The notes: generated from the letters alone by a model not told the origin. A stretch of 64,000 bases of DNA from Trichloromonas sp034002365 (GCA_034002365.1 JAVFAR010000003.1:1-64000), one strand, 5' to 3'; numbered from the stretch's first letter, positions 31,814 through 44,103 are shown. A program made the numbers and translations.

Positions 31814-33650
31814 TGAGAATGGCGATAGCGGCAGGGGTAATGCCGGGAATACGCGCCGCCTGTCCCAGGGTTAGTGGCCGCCCTCGATGAAGTTTTTCGC
31901 GCACTTCCGCGGTGAGGCCGGGAATTTTTAGGTAATCGAATTCTTCCGGGATAACCACCGATTCCGTTTTGCGAAAACGTTCGATTTCATCTTCTTGCCG
32001 CTTGATATAACCGGCGTATTTCGTCGCTATCTCCAACTGCTCCAACACCTCGGCGGACATCTCCGCCAAGCGGCTATCGATCTGCGCCAATGCACAAATA
32101 GTGATTTCTGGGCGGCGCAACAGTTCAGCAAAAGAGCTACCGTTCTTCAACTCGGCCAAACCTAATTTATCCATTGAGCCCTGGTCGGAAGCGGTGATCC
32201 GGGCATCCTGCAAAACCGCCTCCCCCCGGCTCAGCGCCTCCATCTTTTCGCAGTAGATTCGCCAGCGCTCATCGCTGATCAATCCCAGCTTTCGGCCGAT
32301 GGGGGTCAAGCGCTGATCGGCATTGTCCTCCCGCAACAGCAAACGATATTCCGCGCGCGAGGTAAACATTCGGTAGGGTTCATTGGTACCGCAATTCACC
32401 AGGTCGTCTATCATCACCCCGGCATACCCCTGGTCCCGTCCAATCACCAAGGGCGGTTCGCCCCTGACTTTCAATACCGCGTTGACGCCGGCAACCAACC
32501 CCTGGGCCGCAGCCTCTTCGTATCCCGAGGTGCCATTGATCTGACCGGCATGGAAGAGATTCTCGACCCCCTTTGTTTCCAGACTGGGATACAACTCCAT
32601 CGGATCGACGAAATCGTACTCGATGGCATACCCGGGACGCATCATTTCAACATTTTCAAGTCCCGGGATTGAGCGAAGATAGGCCTGCTGCACATCCGGA
32701 GGGAGCGAGGTCGAAACGCCGTTAGGATAGATTTCTCCGCAATCAAGTCCTTCCGGTTCGAGAAAAACCTGATGACGATCCTTTTCCGGAAAACGCACGA
32801 CCTTGTCCTCAATCGAAGGACAGTAACGCGCTCCCACGCCTTCGATCACACCACTGTAGAGCGGTGAGCGGTCCAGGCCCCCACGGATCAGCTCATGGGT
32901 GCGGGCATTTGTGTGGGTGATGTAACAGGGAACCTGCTGCTGGGCTATTTTTTTATTCAAGAAGGAAAAAGGGCGCGGCTCCCGATCACCGTATTGTGCT
33001 TCCAACTGGGAAAAATCGATAGTCCGGCGGTCCAGACGTGCTGGTGTACCGGTCTTCAGTCGTCCGACTCTCAAACCCAACGTGCGCAGACAGTCGGAAA
33101 GTCCCTCGGAAGCCGGTTCTCCGGCTCGGCCTCCGGGATAGTTATTCAGCCCGACATGAATCAGTCCCCGCATAAAGGTTCCAGTCGTCAAAACAATCGC
33201 GTCCCCGTAAAAAATCAACCCTTCGCGAGTTTCCACTCCCGCCGCTCGATTCTTTTCGACGATCACCCGCGTGACCGCCCCATGCTTCAAATCAAGCAAG
33301 GGATAGCTTTCGACACGGCTTTTCATGCGTGCGGCGTAGAGTCGACGGTCCGCCTGCGCTCGTGAAGAGCGCACCGCCGGACCCTTGCGGGTATTCAGGA
33401 TACGAAACTGGATTCCCGTGGCATCAATATTCAAACCCATCTCTCCACCCAGGGCATCCACTTCCTTGACCAGGTGTCCCTTTCCCAGTCCCCCAATCGC
33501 GGGGTTGCAGGACATCTGCCCCACAGCATCGAGACTCATATTCAACAGCAGCGTCCGACATCCCAGCCGCGCCGCGGCCAATGCCGCCTCACATCCCGCA
33601 TGTCCGGCACCAACAACGATAACCTGGTATTTTCCAATTCCTGCTGCCAT
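31791..33650 (-). CDS. mnmG: tRNA uridine 5-carboxymethylaminomethyl modification enzyme MnmG
   Basis: 619 residues. FAD-binding GAGHAGCEAALAAARLG near residue 13, NPAIGGLGKGHLVKEVDALGG, and the C-terminal helical domain (YAGYIKRQEDEIERFRKTESVVIPEEFDY, LTLGQAARIPGITPAAIAILSVWL). With MnmE it modifies U34 of certain tRNAs. Length matches the family. mnmE lies just upstream with parS between. Confidence 0.98.
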   Translation of the reverse strand: MAAGIGKYQVIVVGAGHAGCEAALAAARLGCRTLLLNMSLDAVGQMSCNPAIGGLGKGHLVKEVDALGGEMGLNIDATGIQFRILNTRKGPAVRSSRAQADRRLYAARMKSRVESYPLLDLKHGAVTRVIVEKNRAAGVETREGLIFYGDAIVLTTGTFMRGLIHVGLNNYPGGRAGEPASEGLSDCLRTLGLRVGRLKTGTPARLDRRTIDFSQLEAQYGDREPRPFSFLNKKIAQQQVPCYITHTNARTHELIRGGLDRSPLYSGVIEGVGARYCPSIEDKVVRFPEKDRHQVFLEPEGLDCGEIYPNGVSTSLPPDVQQAYLRSIPGLENVEMMRPGYAIEYDFVDPMELYPSLETKGVENLFHAGQINGTSGYEEAAAQGLVAGVNAVLKVRGEPPLVIGRDQGYAGVMIDDLVNCGTNEPYRMFTSRAEYRLLLREDNADQRLTPIGRKLGLISDERWRIYCEKMEALSRGEAVLQDARITASDQGSMDKLGLAELKNGSSFAELLRRPEITICALAQIDSRLAEMSAEVLEQLEIATKYAGYIKRQEDEIERFRKTESVVIPEEFDYLKIPGLTAEVREKLHRGRPLTLGQAARIPGITPAAIAILSVWLRRG

Positions 33651-33673
33651 ATTATTCTCCTGCCGAAAACACC

Positions 33674-33689
33674 TGTTTCACGTGAAACA
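33674..33689. promoter_or_regulatory. parS centromere site
   Basis: TGTTTCACGTGAAACA, a perfect 16-bp match to the canonical ParB-binding palindrome, located between mnmE and mnmG and about 4 kb from the dnaA start. Confidence 0.95.
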
Positions 33690-33691
33690 TA

Positions 33692-35050
33692 TTACTTCCC
33701 AATACAAAATCTTGAGAAAATCCGGTCAAGTATGTTGTCAGGCGTGGTTTTCCCAAGGATCTCACCGAGAGCATCAAGGGCTTCGCGCAGCTCCAATGCT
33801 GGGAATTCGGGAGACAAACCCGCAGCCATTGCGGACTGAAAACGGATAAGGGCTTCGCGAGTTCTTAACAGGGCATCTCGGTGGCGACGATCGGAAAAAA
33901 TCACATCCTGCGCCAAGTCTCCCTGCACAGATCCCCCCAACAAAGAAACGATGGAATCGCGTAAAACCGGTAGCCCCTCACCGGTACGGCAAGAAAGAAA
34001 AACATTAGGCACATGAATAACTTCAGAAGGCAATGGTATTTGAGAAAGATCCGCCTTGTTACAGACGAGAAGGGTTTTCTGATCACGGCAGGCATTAAAA
34101 GCAAGTCGATCCTGCTCGTCAAGGGGGCGACTGCTATCGATTACCAACAAAATCAAATCAGCCGAAGCAGCCTTGGCCCGGGCACGAGCAACGCCTTCCG
34201 CTTCAACGGGATCATCCGTGTCCCGTACCCCGGCCGTATCGATAAGGCGAAGAGGGATGCCGCCAAGAACGAGGGTTTCTTCAATGGTGTCCCGGGTGGT
34301 GCCAGGAATATCGGTTACGATCGCGCGCGCTTCCCCGAGAAGGAGGTTCAGCAGGGAGCTTTTCCCAACATTGGGTTTTCCGAGAATAAGAACCGACAAT
34401 CCTTCACGGAGAATCCGACCCATATCGAAATTTTCGAGAAAATTATCGATTCGGCCAAGAAGGTTGTCAGCCTCTTCTTCAAAAAAAGAAAGCTCGGCAA
34501 ATTCGATATCCTCTTCCGGGAAGTCGACCAAGGACTCAACATGGGACAAAAGGTCCGCAAGGCGATCGGACATTTCGGCGATGGTACGAGAAACCCGACC
34601 GTCCAGCTGGGCAAGGGCTACCCTTCCGGCCGATTCCGAACGAGCTCGGATTAAATCAATCACCGCTTCCGCCTGTGAAAGATCCAACCGGCCATTGAGA
34701 AAAGCTCGCTGAGTAAACTCACCCGGACCGGCAAGACGGGCGCCGACTTCAAGAAAGGCATCCACGATCTGGCGGATAATCACCATCCCGCCATGGCAAT
34801 GAACCTCGACCACATCCTCCCGGGTAAAAGAGTGCGGCGCGCGCATAACCACCACCATCACTTCATCGATGATTTGCCCACCGACGGCACGGAGATGGCC
34901 CAGGTAAAGGCGATGAGACAGAAGTTTAGCAGGAGGGCGAAGCGCACAAAAAAGTTGATCGAGATAAACTTCTGCGCAAGGGCCGGATAAACGCACGATG
35001 CCGATAGCCCCCTCACCGGGAGCCGTAGCAACAGCAACAATTGTTTCCAT
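33692..35050 (-). CDS. mnmE: tRNA modification GTPase MnmE
   Basis: 452 residues from the ATG at 35050 (an ATG at 35056 is also in frame). N-terminal folate-binding domain (IVAVATAPGEGAIGIVRLSGP), helical domain, inserted G domain with GKPNVGKSSLLN, DIPGTTRDTIEE, DTAGVRDTDDPVEAEGV and NKADL, and the C-terminal FCIGK with the essential Cys. Partner of MnmG. Confidence 0.98.
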   Translation of the reverse strand: METIVAVATAPGEGAIGIVRLSGPCAEVYLDQLFCALRPPAKLLSHRLYLGHLRAVGGQIIDEVMVVVMRAPHSFTREDVVEVHCHGGMVIIRQIVDAFLEVGARLAGPGEFTQRAFLNGRLDLSQAEAVIDLIRARSESAGRVALAQLDGRVSRTIAEMSDRLADLLSHVESLVDFPEEDIEFAELSFFEEEADNLLGRIDNFLENFDMGRILREGLSVLILGKPNVGKSSLLNLLLGEARAIVTDIPGTTRDTIEETLVLGGIPLRLIDTAGVRDTDDPVEAEGVARARAKAASADLILLVIDSSRPLDEQDRLAFNACRDQKTLLVCNKADLSQIPLPSEVIHVPNVFLSCRTGEGLPVLRDSIVSLLGGSVQGDLAQDVIFSDRRHRDALLRTREALIRFQSAMAAGLSPEFPALELREALDALGEILGKTTPDNILDRIFSRFCIGK

Positions 35051-35118
35051 GGATCGCATCAATTCTGGTTCACACAAATGGTCTAAAAACTAAAGTGTAA
35101 ATGACGTTCCACAAACCC

Positions 35119-35139
35119 AAAAGCCCGGAAAATCCGGGC
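35119..35139 (-). terminator. Probable terminator between yidC and mnmE
   Basis: GCCCGGA / TCCGGGC stem with an AAA loop and four T on the minus strand; lies 32 bases after the yidC stop. Confidence 0.65.
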
Positions 35140-35170
35140 CTGGGTGGGTCAAAATAAAAAAGCTGAAAAT

Positions 35171-36775
35171 CTAAGCAGCGGGTTTTTTATGAATAATATA
35201 TTGCTGAAGAATCGTCAGAAGATTATTCACCAGCCAGTAAAGCACCAGACCGGAAGGAAAGTTGAGGAACAAAAAAGTAAAGATAATCGGCATCAGCATG
35301 AAAACTTTAGCCTGGGTCGGGTCCATGGTGCTGGGAGTCAGCTTTTGCTGGATAAACATGGTCGCCCCCATAATCAAAGGGGTGACATAATAGGGATCTT
35401 TCAAGGAAAGGTCCGTAATCCACAGAGCAAAAGGAGCTTGACGCAACTCAATGGCATCCAACAAGACTTTATAGAGTGCAAAAAAGACGGGGATCTGTAC
35501 CACCATCGGCAGACAGCCGCCTAAAGGATTGACCCGATGTGTTTTGTATAACTCCATTAACTCACGATTTTGCCGCTCCCGGTCATTTTTAAATTTCTCT
35601 CGAATTTTTTGCATTTCAGGCTGTAATTTTTGCATTTCCTTCATCGAAGCGTAGGATTTGTGGGTCAGCGGCCAGAAAAGCAATTTGATGATCACCGTCA
35701 AAAGGATGATAGAGACACCGTAATTACCAAAAAAAGAATAAAAGAATTTAAGAACGTGAAGCAAAGGCTTAGAGATCGGTGTAAAAAAACCAAAATCAAT
35801 CGCTCTGGCCAGATCATAATTAACAGCTTTGAGTATATCGAGATCTCGAGGACCGAAGTAGACGAGAAAATATTGCCGAAGTGTCTGTCCTACAGCTAAA
35901 TCACTGGAAGTCGATTCGAAAATATTCCGAACGATACCGGATAGCTGATCAACCTGAACCTTGGCAAGAGAAGCAGATAGGGGAACAATCGCATGGATAA
36001 AATACTTATTTTCGAAAGCACTCCATTTAACCCCTTCAGCATATTGACGAGGCTCTTTAACCAGGTCTTCGGGATCGTCCGTTTGAATGTCATCATCAAC
36101 AAAAGTAACCGGTCCGACAAAAGTAAAACTGTCAGGTTTACTCTCCTTACTCCAGGGTGTAGACAGGATTAGGTTGCTACGTCCCCGTAGCGGTTGGTCC
36201 GAAGCATTGGTGATAAGAAACTGAAGTTGAAAAGGATACTTATCACCGGAAAAAGAATAGATTTTTTCTAAACGAAGCCCATCCGCGCGTTGATGAAAAA
36301 AACGAATTTGGCCTTCATCCTGATTGGACAGAGTTAAATTATCGGTAGATGAATCAATATAAAAGAGCAGATTTTCGGAAAAACCGAAACCTTCCATACC
36401 GGAAGTTATCAAGGTAGGGTTACCATCAACCAGCGAAACATGAGGAGCATCAGCCTCGGTCTTCTCGCGATAATTCTTTGTCGTAAAAGAAATCAGAGTT
36501 GCGCCGCGGGAAGAAAAAACGGCACGATAAAGATCGTTTTCGACAACGATCTCACGAGCAGGCGCAACATCACCGGGGTTTACCTCGGATGATTCAATTG
36601 GTACCACACGAGAATTTTCAGGATAAATTGTATCTGAGGGCTGAACATCATCTGTTGTGGCGGTTCCCTGTTGTACATTTTCCGTAATCGGGGGGGCCGG
36701 AGTCATAAAAAAACTGAAAGCGAACCAAACGGCCAGCATCAGCATCAACGCGATTAAGGTATTCTTATTTTCCAT
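35171..36775 (-). CDS. yidC: Membrane protein insertase YidC
   Basis: 534 residues. First membrane helix at residues about 5-25, a large periplasmic beta-sandwich domain (about 50-330), then five membrane helices in the conserved core (YGVSIILLTVIIKLLFWPLTHKSY..., PLGGCLPMVVQIPVFFALYKVL, NFPSGLVLYWLVNNLLTILQQ). It inserts proteins such as the F0 c subunit. The sequence is noticeably A+T-richer than genes further left. Confidence 0.97.
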   Translation of the reverse strand: MENKNTLIALMLMLAVWFAFSFFMTPAPPITENVQQGTATTDDVQPSDTIYPENSRVVPIESSEVNPGDVAPAREIVVENDLYRAVFSSRGATLISFTTKNYREKTEADAPHVSLVDGNPTLITSGMEGFGFSENLLFYIDSSTDNLTLSNQDEGQIRFFHQRADGLRLEKIYSFSGDKYPFQLQFLITNASDQPLRGRSNLILSTPWSKESKPDSFTFVGPVTFVDDDIQTDDPEDLVKEPRQYAEGVKWSAFENKYFIHAIVPLSASLAKVQVDQLSGIVRNIFESTSSDLAVGQTLRQYFLVYFGPRDLDILKAVNYDLARAIDFGFFTPISKPLLHVLKFFYSFFGNYGVSIILLTVIIKLLFWPLTHKSYASMKEMQKLQPEMQKIREKFKNDRERQNRELMELYKTHRVNPLGGCLPMVVQIPVFFALYKVLLDAIELRQAPFALWITDLSLKDPYYVTPLIMGATMFIQQKLTPSTMDPTQAKVFMLMPIIFTFLFLNFPSGLVLYWLVNNLLTILQQYIIHKKPAA

Positions 36776-36799
36776 GCCAAAACTCCACGATAAGAAAAG

Positions 36800-37012
36800 T
36801 TAATCAACCGGATCGTAACCACCAGGATGATAGGGATGACAGCGACATATGCGGCGGATAGACATTAATAAACCTTTGCCTAATCCATATTTATGAATGG
36901 CCTGAAAAGCGTAATCAGAACAACTTGGATAAAAACGACAGGTAGGAGCCTTGAGAGGGGAGATAAAACGGCGATAAAACAGAATCAAATTGAGGAAAAT
37001 ATTCTTGAACAT
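36800..37012 (-). CDS. yidD: Membrane protein insertion efficiency factor YidD
   Basis: 70 residues. LILFYRRFISPLKAPTCRFYPSCSDYAFQAIHKYG and CRCHPYHPGGYDPV carry the conserved Cys and Pro/Tyr residues of the family. It lies between rnpA and yidC as usual. Helps membrane protein insertion. Confidence 0.95.
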   Translation of the reverse strand: MFKNIFLNLILFYRRFISPLKAPTCRFYPSCSDYAFQAIHKYGLGKGLLMSIRRICRCHPYHPGGYDPVD

Positions 37013-37027
37013 GAGTAGTCCGCCATA

Positions 37028-37369
37028 TCAACCTGTCAACAGATGTTTGATTTCAGACTGAACTTCCTCATAACCAAGAGAATGAGATCCTTTTTTAGCA
37101 ATTATGGAGAAGTCTACGCAATGTTTAATGACCGGATAATTGATACGAAAAACTTCACGTAATAAACGTTTAACGCGATTACGTTGAACGGCCCCACCAA
37201 CTTTACGGCTAGCAGTTATCCCTAGCCTGGTGGGGCCGATCTTATTTTCCAAAATAATAATGATAAAATGATTCGTATGATATTTTTTTCCCAGATTCCA
37301 GGCATTATTGAATTCCCTCCTTTTTTTCAGACGATAAGAGGAAGGAAATACCAGGGATTCCAATATCAA
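37028..37369 (-). CDS. rnpA: Ribonuclease P protein component
   Basis: 113 residues. YRLKKRREFNNAW at the N-terminus and the basic RNR motif (GITASRKVGGAVQRNRVKRLLREVFR) are diagnostic. It binds RNase P RNA for tRNA 5' maturation. It starts 13 bases after rpmH ends. Confidence 0.96.
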   Translation of the reverse strand: MILESLVFPSSYRLKKRREFNNAWNLGKKYHTNHFIIIILENKIGPTRLGITASRKVGGAVQRNRVKRLLREVFRINYPVIKHCVDFSIIAKKGSHSLGYEEVQSEIKHLLTG

Positions 37370-37382
37370 CTTTCAAAAAAAA

Positions 37383-37532
37383 TTATTTGACCGGGATGCT
37401 GACGACCAACCGTTTACGACCCTTGGCCCGACGACGCTTGATCACAATACGCCCATTGGCGGTCTGCATACGCTTCCGGAAACCATGAGTGCGCTTCCTT
37501 TTTACATTACTGGGCTGATAAGTCCGTTTCAT
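37383..37532 (-). CDS. rpmH: 50S ribosomal protein L34
   Basis: 49 residues beginning MKRTYQPSNVKRKRTHGFRK and ending GRKRLVVSIPVK, highly basic. L34 usually has 44-49 residues. First gene of the rpmH-rnpA-yidD-yidC run, with a promoter at 37577-37604. Confidence 0.98.
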   Translation of the reverse strand: MKRTYQPSNVKRKRTHGFRKRMQTANGRIVIKRRRAKGRKRLVVSIPVK

Positions 37533-37576
37533 ATCGATACTCCTTGATTGCTGAATAGTTCCACAAGAGGGGAATT

Positions 37577-37604
37577 ATTAAACATATAGGGCGGGTAAAG
37601 TCAA
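37577..37604 (-). promoter_or_regulatory. Promoter of rpmH-rnpA-yidD-yidC
   Basis: On the minus strand: TTGACT (37604-37599), 16-base spacer, TTTAAT (37582-37577). It points away from dnaA. Confidence 0.6.
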
Positions 37605-37829
37605 GAAAATAAAATATTTTGAGTTGATTAAAAATCGGAGACGGAGAGGAACTCCATAAAGACGGCGACAAAAACGTCAGCCAGAAATGGGTTGCAAAAA
37701 CCCTGCTCCTCTGTTAATTTTGAAACCTCAGAAAAAAATTAAAAATTTTGTAAATAACTGTTTTGAAAGAAAAAAACAACATATCAACAGATGTGAACAA
37801 TTCTGTGGATATTTTCAAGAAAAGAATTC
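37605..37829. other. A+T-rich gap upstream of dnaA
   Basis: A+T-rich with long A-runs near 37731-37780. One near-perfect DnaA box TGTGGATAT at 37804-37812 and weaker ones (ATATCAACA, TGTGAACAA) at 37782-37801. They could be part of a bipartite origin or autoregulate dnaA. No gene is visible here. Confidence 0.5.
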
Positions 37830-39185
37830 ATGCCTAAGAATAAACACTGGCAGGACTGCCTGTCTACTCTTGAAAAAAAAATATCCCCACAAAATTTTTC
37901 GACATGGATCAGACCCATCCGTTTAAAAGATATAACGGGTAATGTGGTCCATCTTGTCGTACCGAACCGATTTATCCGCGACTGGATTAATGAAAATTAT
38001 CAAGAAATTATTGAAGATACCTTAAGTCACTTAATCAACGAAAAGTGTCGAATTAAGTTCGAAATTTCATCGGCCATAACGAAAACAGAAATTAAACCAA
38101 GTTCCGTCGATAGAGTCGATGAAACCATCGAAAAATCTAAGAAAGAAATAAATATAAAAAATTCAGGACTCTATTTAAACGAAAAATATACATTCGAAGA
38201 CTTCGTACCAGGTTCATCGAATCAATTTGCCTATGCTGCAGCTATGGCTGTAGCAAATAATCCGGCAACAACTTACAACCCTTTATTCATATATGGGGGT
38301 GTTGGATTAGGAAAAACTCATATTATAAATGCTATAGGAAATGAAATAATTAAGAGAAATGATAATTTAAAGGTTTGCTATTATTCTTCTGAAAAATTCA
38401 TGAACGAATTGATTAACTGTCTACGTTATGCAAAAATGGATGAATTTCGGCAAAAATTTCGTTCGATGGATGTTTTGTTGATTGATGATGTGCAATTTAT
38501 TGCCGGAAAAGAAAGAACTCAAGAAGAATTTTTTCATACCTTCAATGCATTATATGAGTCACATAAGCAGATTGTTGTAACATCAGATAAATTTCCAAAA
38601 GATATTCCTGGACTAGAAGAACGCTTAAGATCACGCTTTGAATGGGGTCTTATAGCCGATATTCAACCACCGGATATCGAAACAAAACAAGCTATTCTCA
38701 AAATGAAAGCCGATCAGAACGGAATATATCTTCCGGAAGATGTAACACTATTTTTAGCTAATTCAATAAGTAGCAACGTTAGAGAACTGGAAGGTTATCT
38801 AATCCGTATCGGGGCCTATGCAAGTCTGACTTCAACGCCAATCAACTTGAATATGGCTAAAGAAATACTAAAAAATATTCTCATTGAAAAAAACAAAGAA
38901 ATTTCTATCGAAGAAATTCAAAAAAATGTAGCCGCATATTTTTCAGTAAAAGTTTCGGATCTGAAATCTGCAAAGCGCTTGAAAGCATTAGTAATTCCAC
39001 GACAAATCGCTATGTACATTTCTCGACAGTTAACATCCTGCTCCTATCCTGAAATCGGAGATAAATTTGGTGGCAAGGATCATTCAACGATTATCCACGC
39101 CATCAAAAAAATTGAAAGACAAATGGAAGAGGATTATCAATTGAAGATAACCGTCGAAAATCTTAAAAATTCCCTAACAAACTAA
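37830..39185 (+). CDS. dnaA: Chromosomal replication initiator DnaA
   Basis: 451 residues. Domain I (WQDCLSTLEKKISPQNFSTWI-like start), short linker, AAA+ domain III (YTFEDFVPGSSNQFAYAAA, GGVGLGKTHII near 152, LLIDDVQFIAGKERTQEEFFHTFN, RLRSRFEWGL), and domain IV with GGKDHSTIIHAIKKI, the DnaA-box recognition helix. Intact. Codon use is heavily A/T-biased, unlike genes outside the origin region. Confidence 0.98.
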   Translation: MPKNKHWQDCLSTLEKKISPQNFSTWIRPIRLKDITGNVVHLVVPNRFIRDWINENYQEIIEDTLSHLINEKCRIKFEISSAITKTEIKPSSVDRVDETIEKSKKEINIKNSGLYLNEKYTFEDFVPGSSNQFAYAAAMAVANNPATTYNPLFIYGGVGLGKTHIINAIGNEIIKRNDNLKVCYYSSEKFMNELINCLRYAKMDEFRQKFRSMDVLLIDDVQFIAGKERTQEEFFHTFNALYESHKQIVVTSDKFPKDIPGLEERLRSRFEWGLIADIQPPDIETKQAILKMKADQNGIYLPEDVTLFLANSISSNVRELEGYLIRIGAYASLTSTPINLNMAKEILKNILIEKNKEISIEEIQKNVAAYFSVKVSDLKSAKRLKALVIPRQIAMYISRQLTSCSYPEIGDKFGGKDHSTIIHAIKKIERQMEEDYQLKITVENLKNSLTN

Positions 39186-39414
39186 AAATTATGCTGGTGG
39201 GTAACCCGTTTAAAATACTGTGGATAAATGAAAAACTTTAAGTTATCAACAAATATAGAAAAAATAAAAGGATAAAAAAATTTTTGAATAAACAGGCTAA
39301 CTAGCCGTATTTAAGACATTAATTATGATTATCAAGAAATCCACAGGCATCTATTACTAAGTACTATAAGAACATTAAAAATAAAATAATAGTTGCCTGT
39401 GAACAGGAGTCGTT
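39186..39414. other. oriC: Probable oriC (dnaA-dnaN gap)
   Basis: 229 bases, very A+T-rich. A perfect DnaA box TGTGGATAA at 39219-39227 and a one-mismatch box TTATCAACA at 39243-39251; weaker matches follow near 39332-39347 (TTATCAAGA, AAATCCACA). The A-rich stretch 39252-39300 is a good candidate unwinding element. Gene orientation diverges from this region. Whether the working origin is here, upstream of dnaA or both cannot be settled by reading. Confidence 0.7.
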
Positions 39415-40536
39415 ATGGAATTCAGTATAGAAAAAGAAACATTTTTTAAGGGATTATCAAGAGTTCAGGGAATCGTAGAAAAAAGAAACACAATTCCAAT
39501 TCTTTCAAACGTATTAATAGAATCAAATTCAGAAGGAATTTTCATAACTGCTACCGATCTAGAAGTAGGCATGAAAGCTTTCTATCCTGCGCATATAATA
39601 AAGCCTGGAAAAATCACAATATCGGCAAAAAAACTTTATGAAATAACAAAAGAGTTTCCGGATAAAGAAATAGTATTTAAAGCAAAAGAAAATAGCTGGA
39701 TTGAAATTAAATGCTGCAAATCTATATTTAACATTGTAGGTTTAGCTGCAGATGAATTTCCGTATTTTCCAGAACCGGAAAACGATAGATTTATTTCTAT
39801 AAGTAGTGATTCCATAAAAGAGATGATAGACAAAACATATTTTTCTATATCAACAGATGAAACAAAATATAATTTAAATGGTATTTTTTTTAAATCTGAA
39901 GAATCAAACGGTGATAATAGAACACTTTCATTGATTGCTACTGATGGTCATAGATTGTCTATGATAAAAAAACCTATTATAAATCACCAGATAAAAGAAC
40001 TTGAAAAAGGCGTAATTTTTCCAAAAAAAGGAATATATGAACTTAAAAAAATAACTGAAGAAGATCAAAATGAAATTCAACTTGGTTTCATGGATAATAA
40101 TGCTGTTATTAAAAAAAATAAGACATTCATCATCATGAGGTTAGTCGATGGTGAATTTCCTGATTATAAACGAGTCGTCCCTCAAAATAACGATCTTGTC
40201 ATAACAATTAATAAAGATTTATTTTATCATTCATTGAAAAGAATTTCCATACTTTCAAATGAAAAATCCAAAGGTATAAAAATTACAATTAAAGAAAATC
40301 TGTTGGAACTTTCGTCTTCAAATCCGGAATTTGGAGAAGCAAGAGAAGAATTGGATATCGAATATCAAGGTCCGGAAATAACTATCGGTTATAATGCTCG
40401 TTATATAATGGACGTATTACAAAATCAGCATTCTGATAAAATACAAATTTTTATCAAAGATCATCTATCTCCCGGGTTAATAAAATCTTTTGACGATGAT
40501 GATTATTTAGCTGTAATTATGCCTATGCGGCTTTAA
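39415..40536 (+). CDS. dnaN: DNA polymerase III beta sliding clamp
   Basis: 373 residues. Three repeated clamp domains; TIPILSNVLIES, LIATDGHRLS, VDGEFPDYKRVVP and the C-terminal YLAVIMPMRL are characteristic. Processivity clamp of the replicase. Strongly A/T-biased codons (AAA, GAA, ATA, AAT dominate). Confidence 0.97.
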   Translation: MEFSIEKETFFKGLSRVQGIVEKRNTIPILSNVLIESNSEGIFITATDLEVGMKAFYPAHIIKPGKITISAKKLYEITKEFPDKEIVFKAKENSWIEIKCCKSIFNIVGLAADEFPYFPEPENDRFISISSDSIKEMIDKTYFSISTDETKYNLNGIFFKSEESNGDNRTLSLIATDGHRLSMIKKPIINHQIKELEKGVIFPKKGIYELKKITEEDQNEIQLGFMDNNAVIKKNKTFIIMRLVDGEFPDYKRVVPQNNDLVITINKDLFYHSLKRISILSNEKSKGIKITIKENLLELSSSNPEFGEAREELDIEYQGPEITIGYNARYIMDVLQNQHSDKIQIFIKDHLSPGLIKSFDDDDYLAVIMPMRL

Positions 40537-40542
40537 AGCTAT

Positions 40543-41637
40543 ATGCTGCTTGAACACATAATACTTACTAACTTCAGAAACATTTCAAGATTGGATTGGT
40601 CACCTGATTCTCGATTAAATATTTTTATTGGTAATAATGCTCAGGGAAAAACGAGCATTATTGAATCTATCTATTTGGCCGGATATTTGAAAAGTTTCCG
40701 ATCTACAAAGAATGAGCATCTTATTAAACAAGGGCATAAAACAGCTTTAATAGATTTAAAAATTTCCAGCCTTGGTATAAGAAAAGAAATTAAAATAATT
40801 TTTGATAAAGAAAGCAAAGATGTTCTGATCAATAATAAAAAACCTGATTCATATCAGGATTTTTTTTCAGGACTTGCTCCAATATTATTCGCCCCGGAAG
40901 AAATACAGCTGATTAGAGGAACACCGTCAGGGCGGAGAACACTCATTGACCGAGCCGTATTCCAAGGAAATACTCAATTTATTCGAGCCGCTATTGATTA
41001 TAATCGCTGTCTTCGACAGCGTAATAAGCTTCTTAAAGAAGATCGGCCTTCTGATGAAATATTTCCCTGGACTCAGGGTTTAATAAAAACGGGTGCGCGT
41101 ATAAGAGCTGAACGTATTCGTTATCTTGATAAAATTTCTCCTTTTTTTAAAGAAGTTTATGAAAAAATTACTGCTGATCTTGAAACAGCGGAACTTGGTT
41201 ATCTTATCGATAGTTCCGACGAATCCTTTTTGACGAAACAATTATCTGAAGAATTTATGAGGACGGCAGAAAGAGAAAGACAGTTGAAACAAACGCTAGC
41301 CGGCCCGCATCGCGATGATCCTGTCTTTACTATAGATGGTAAGTCATTACGCCAATATGCTTCACAGGGGCAGCAACGTTCATTCGTCCTTGCGTTCAAA
41401 ATTTCACAGATCCTTGAATTAGAAGAAAGGACAGGAGTAACTCCTGTCCTGTTGCTTGATGATTTGACCAGTGAACTCGATCAGCAAAGGCAAAAATTTT
41501 TTTTCGATTTCATTCAAAAACGGAGCGGGCAGGTTTTTATTACAACAACGGATATCGATCCTTTGATTAGGAGAGGATTGACGGACGGTACTTTTTACGC
41601 GGTCGAGGGTGGCGCGATCCATCCCGTGGCGCACTAA
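40543..41637 (+). CDS. recF: DNA replication and repair protein RecF
   Basis: 364 residues. SMC/ABC-type ATPase: NFRNISRLDW, Walker A IGNNAQGKTSIIES, LAGPHRDDPVF, signature YASQGQQRSFVLAFKI and Walker B VLLLDDLTSELD. Loads RecA at gaps with RecOR. It starts 6 bases after dnaN ends. Confidence 0.96.
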   Translation: MLLEHIILTNFRNISRLDWSPDSRLNIFIGNNAQGKTSIIESIYLAGYLKSFRSTKNEHLIKQGHKTALIDLKISSLGIRKEIKIIFDKESKDVLINNKKPDSYQDFFSGLAPILFAPEEIQLIRGTPSGRRTLIDRAVFQGNTQFIRAAIDYNRCLRQRNKLLKEDRPSDEIFPWTQGLIKTGARIRAERIRYLDKISPFFKEVYEKITADLETAELGYLIDSSDESFLTKQLSEEFMRTAERERQLKQTLAGPHRDDPVFTIDGKSLRQYASQGQQRSFVLAFKISQILELEERTGVTPVLLLDDLTSELDQQRQKFFFDFIQKRSGQVFITTTDIDPLIRRGLTDGTFYAVEGGAIHPVAH

Positions 41638-41655
41638 GGAAAGAAGCACGCAAGC

Positions 41656-44037
<2,382 letters not shown>

Positions 44038-44103
44038 GTACCCGGCCCGAGACCGCCGATGCGGTATCAGCCTTAAGGCGGCCGGGCTTTCGGAGGAACA
44101 TCC

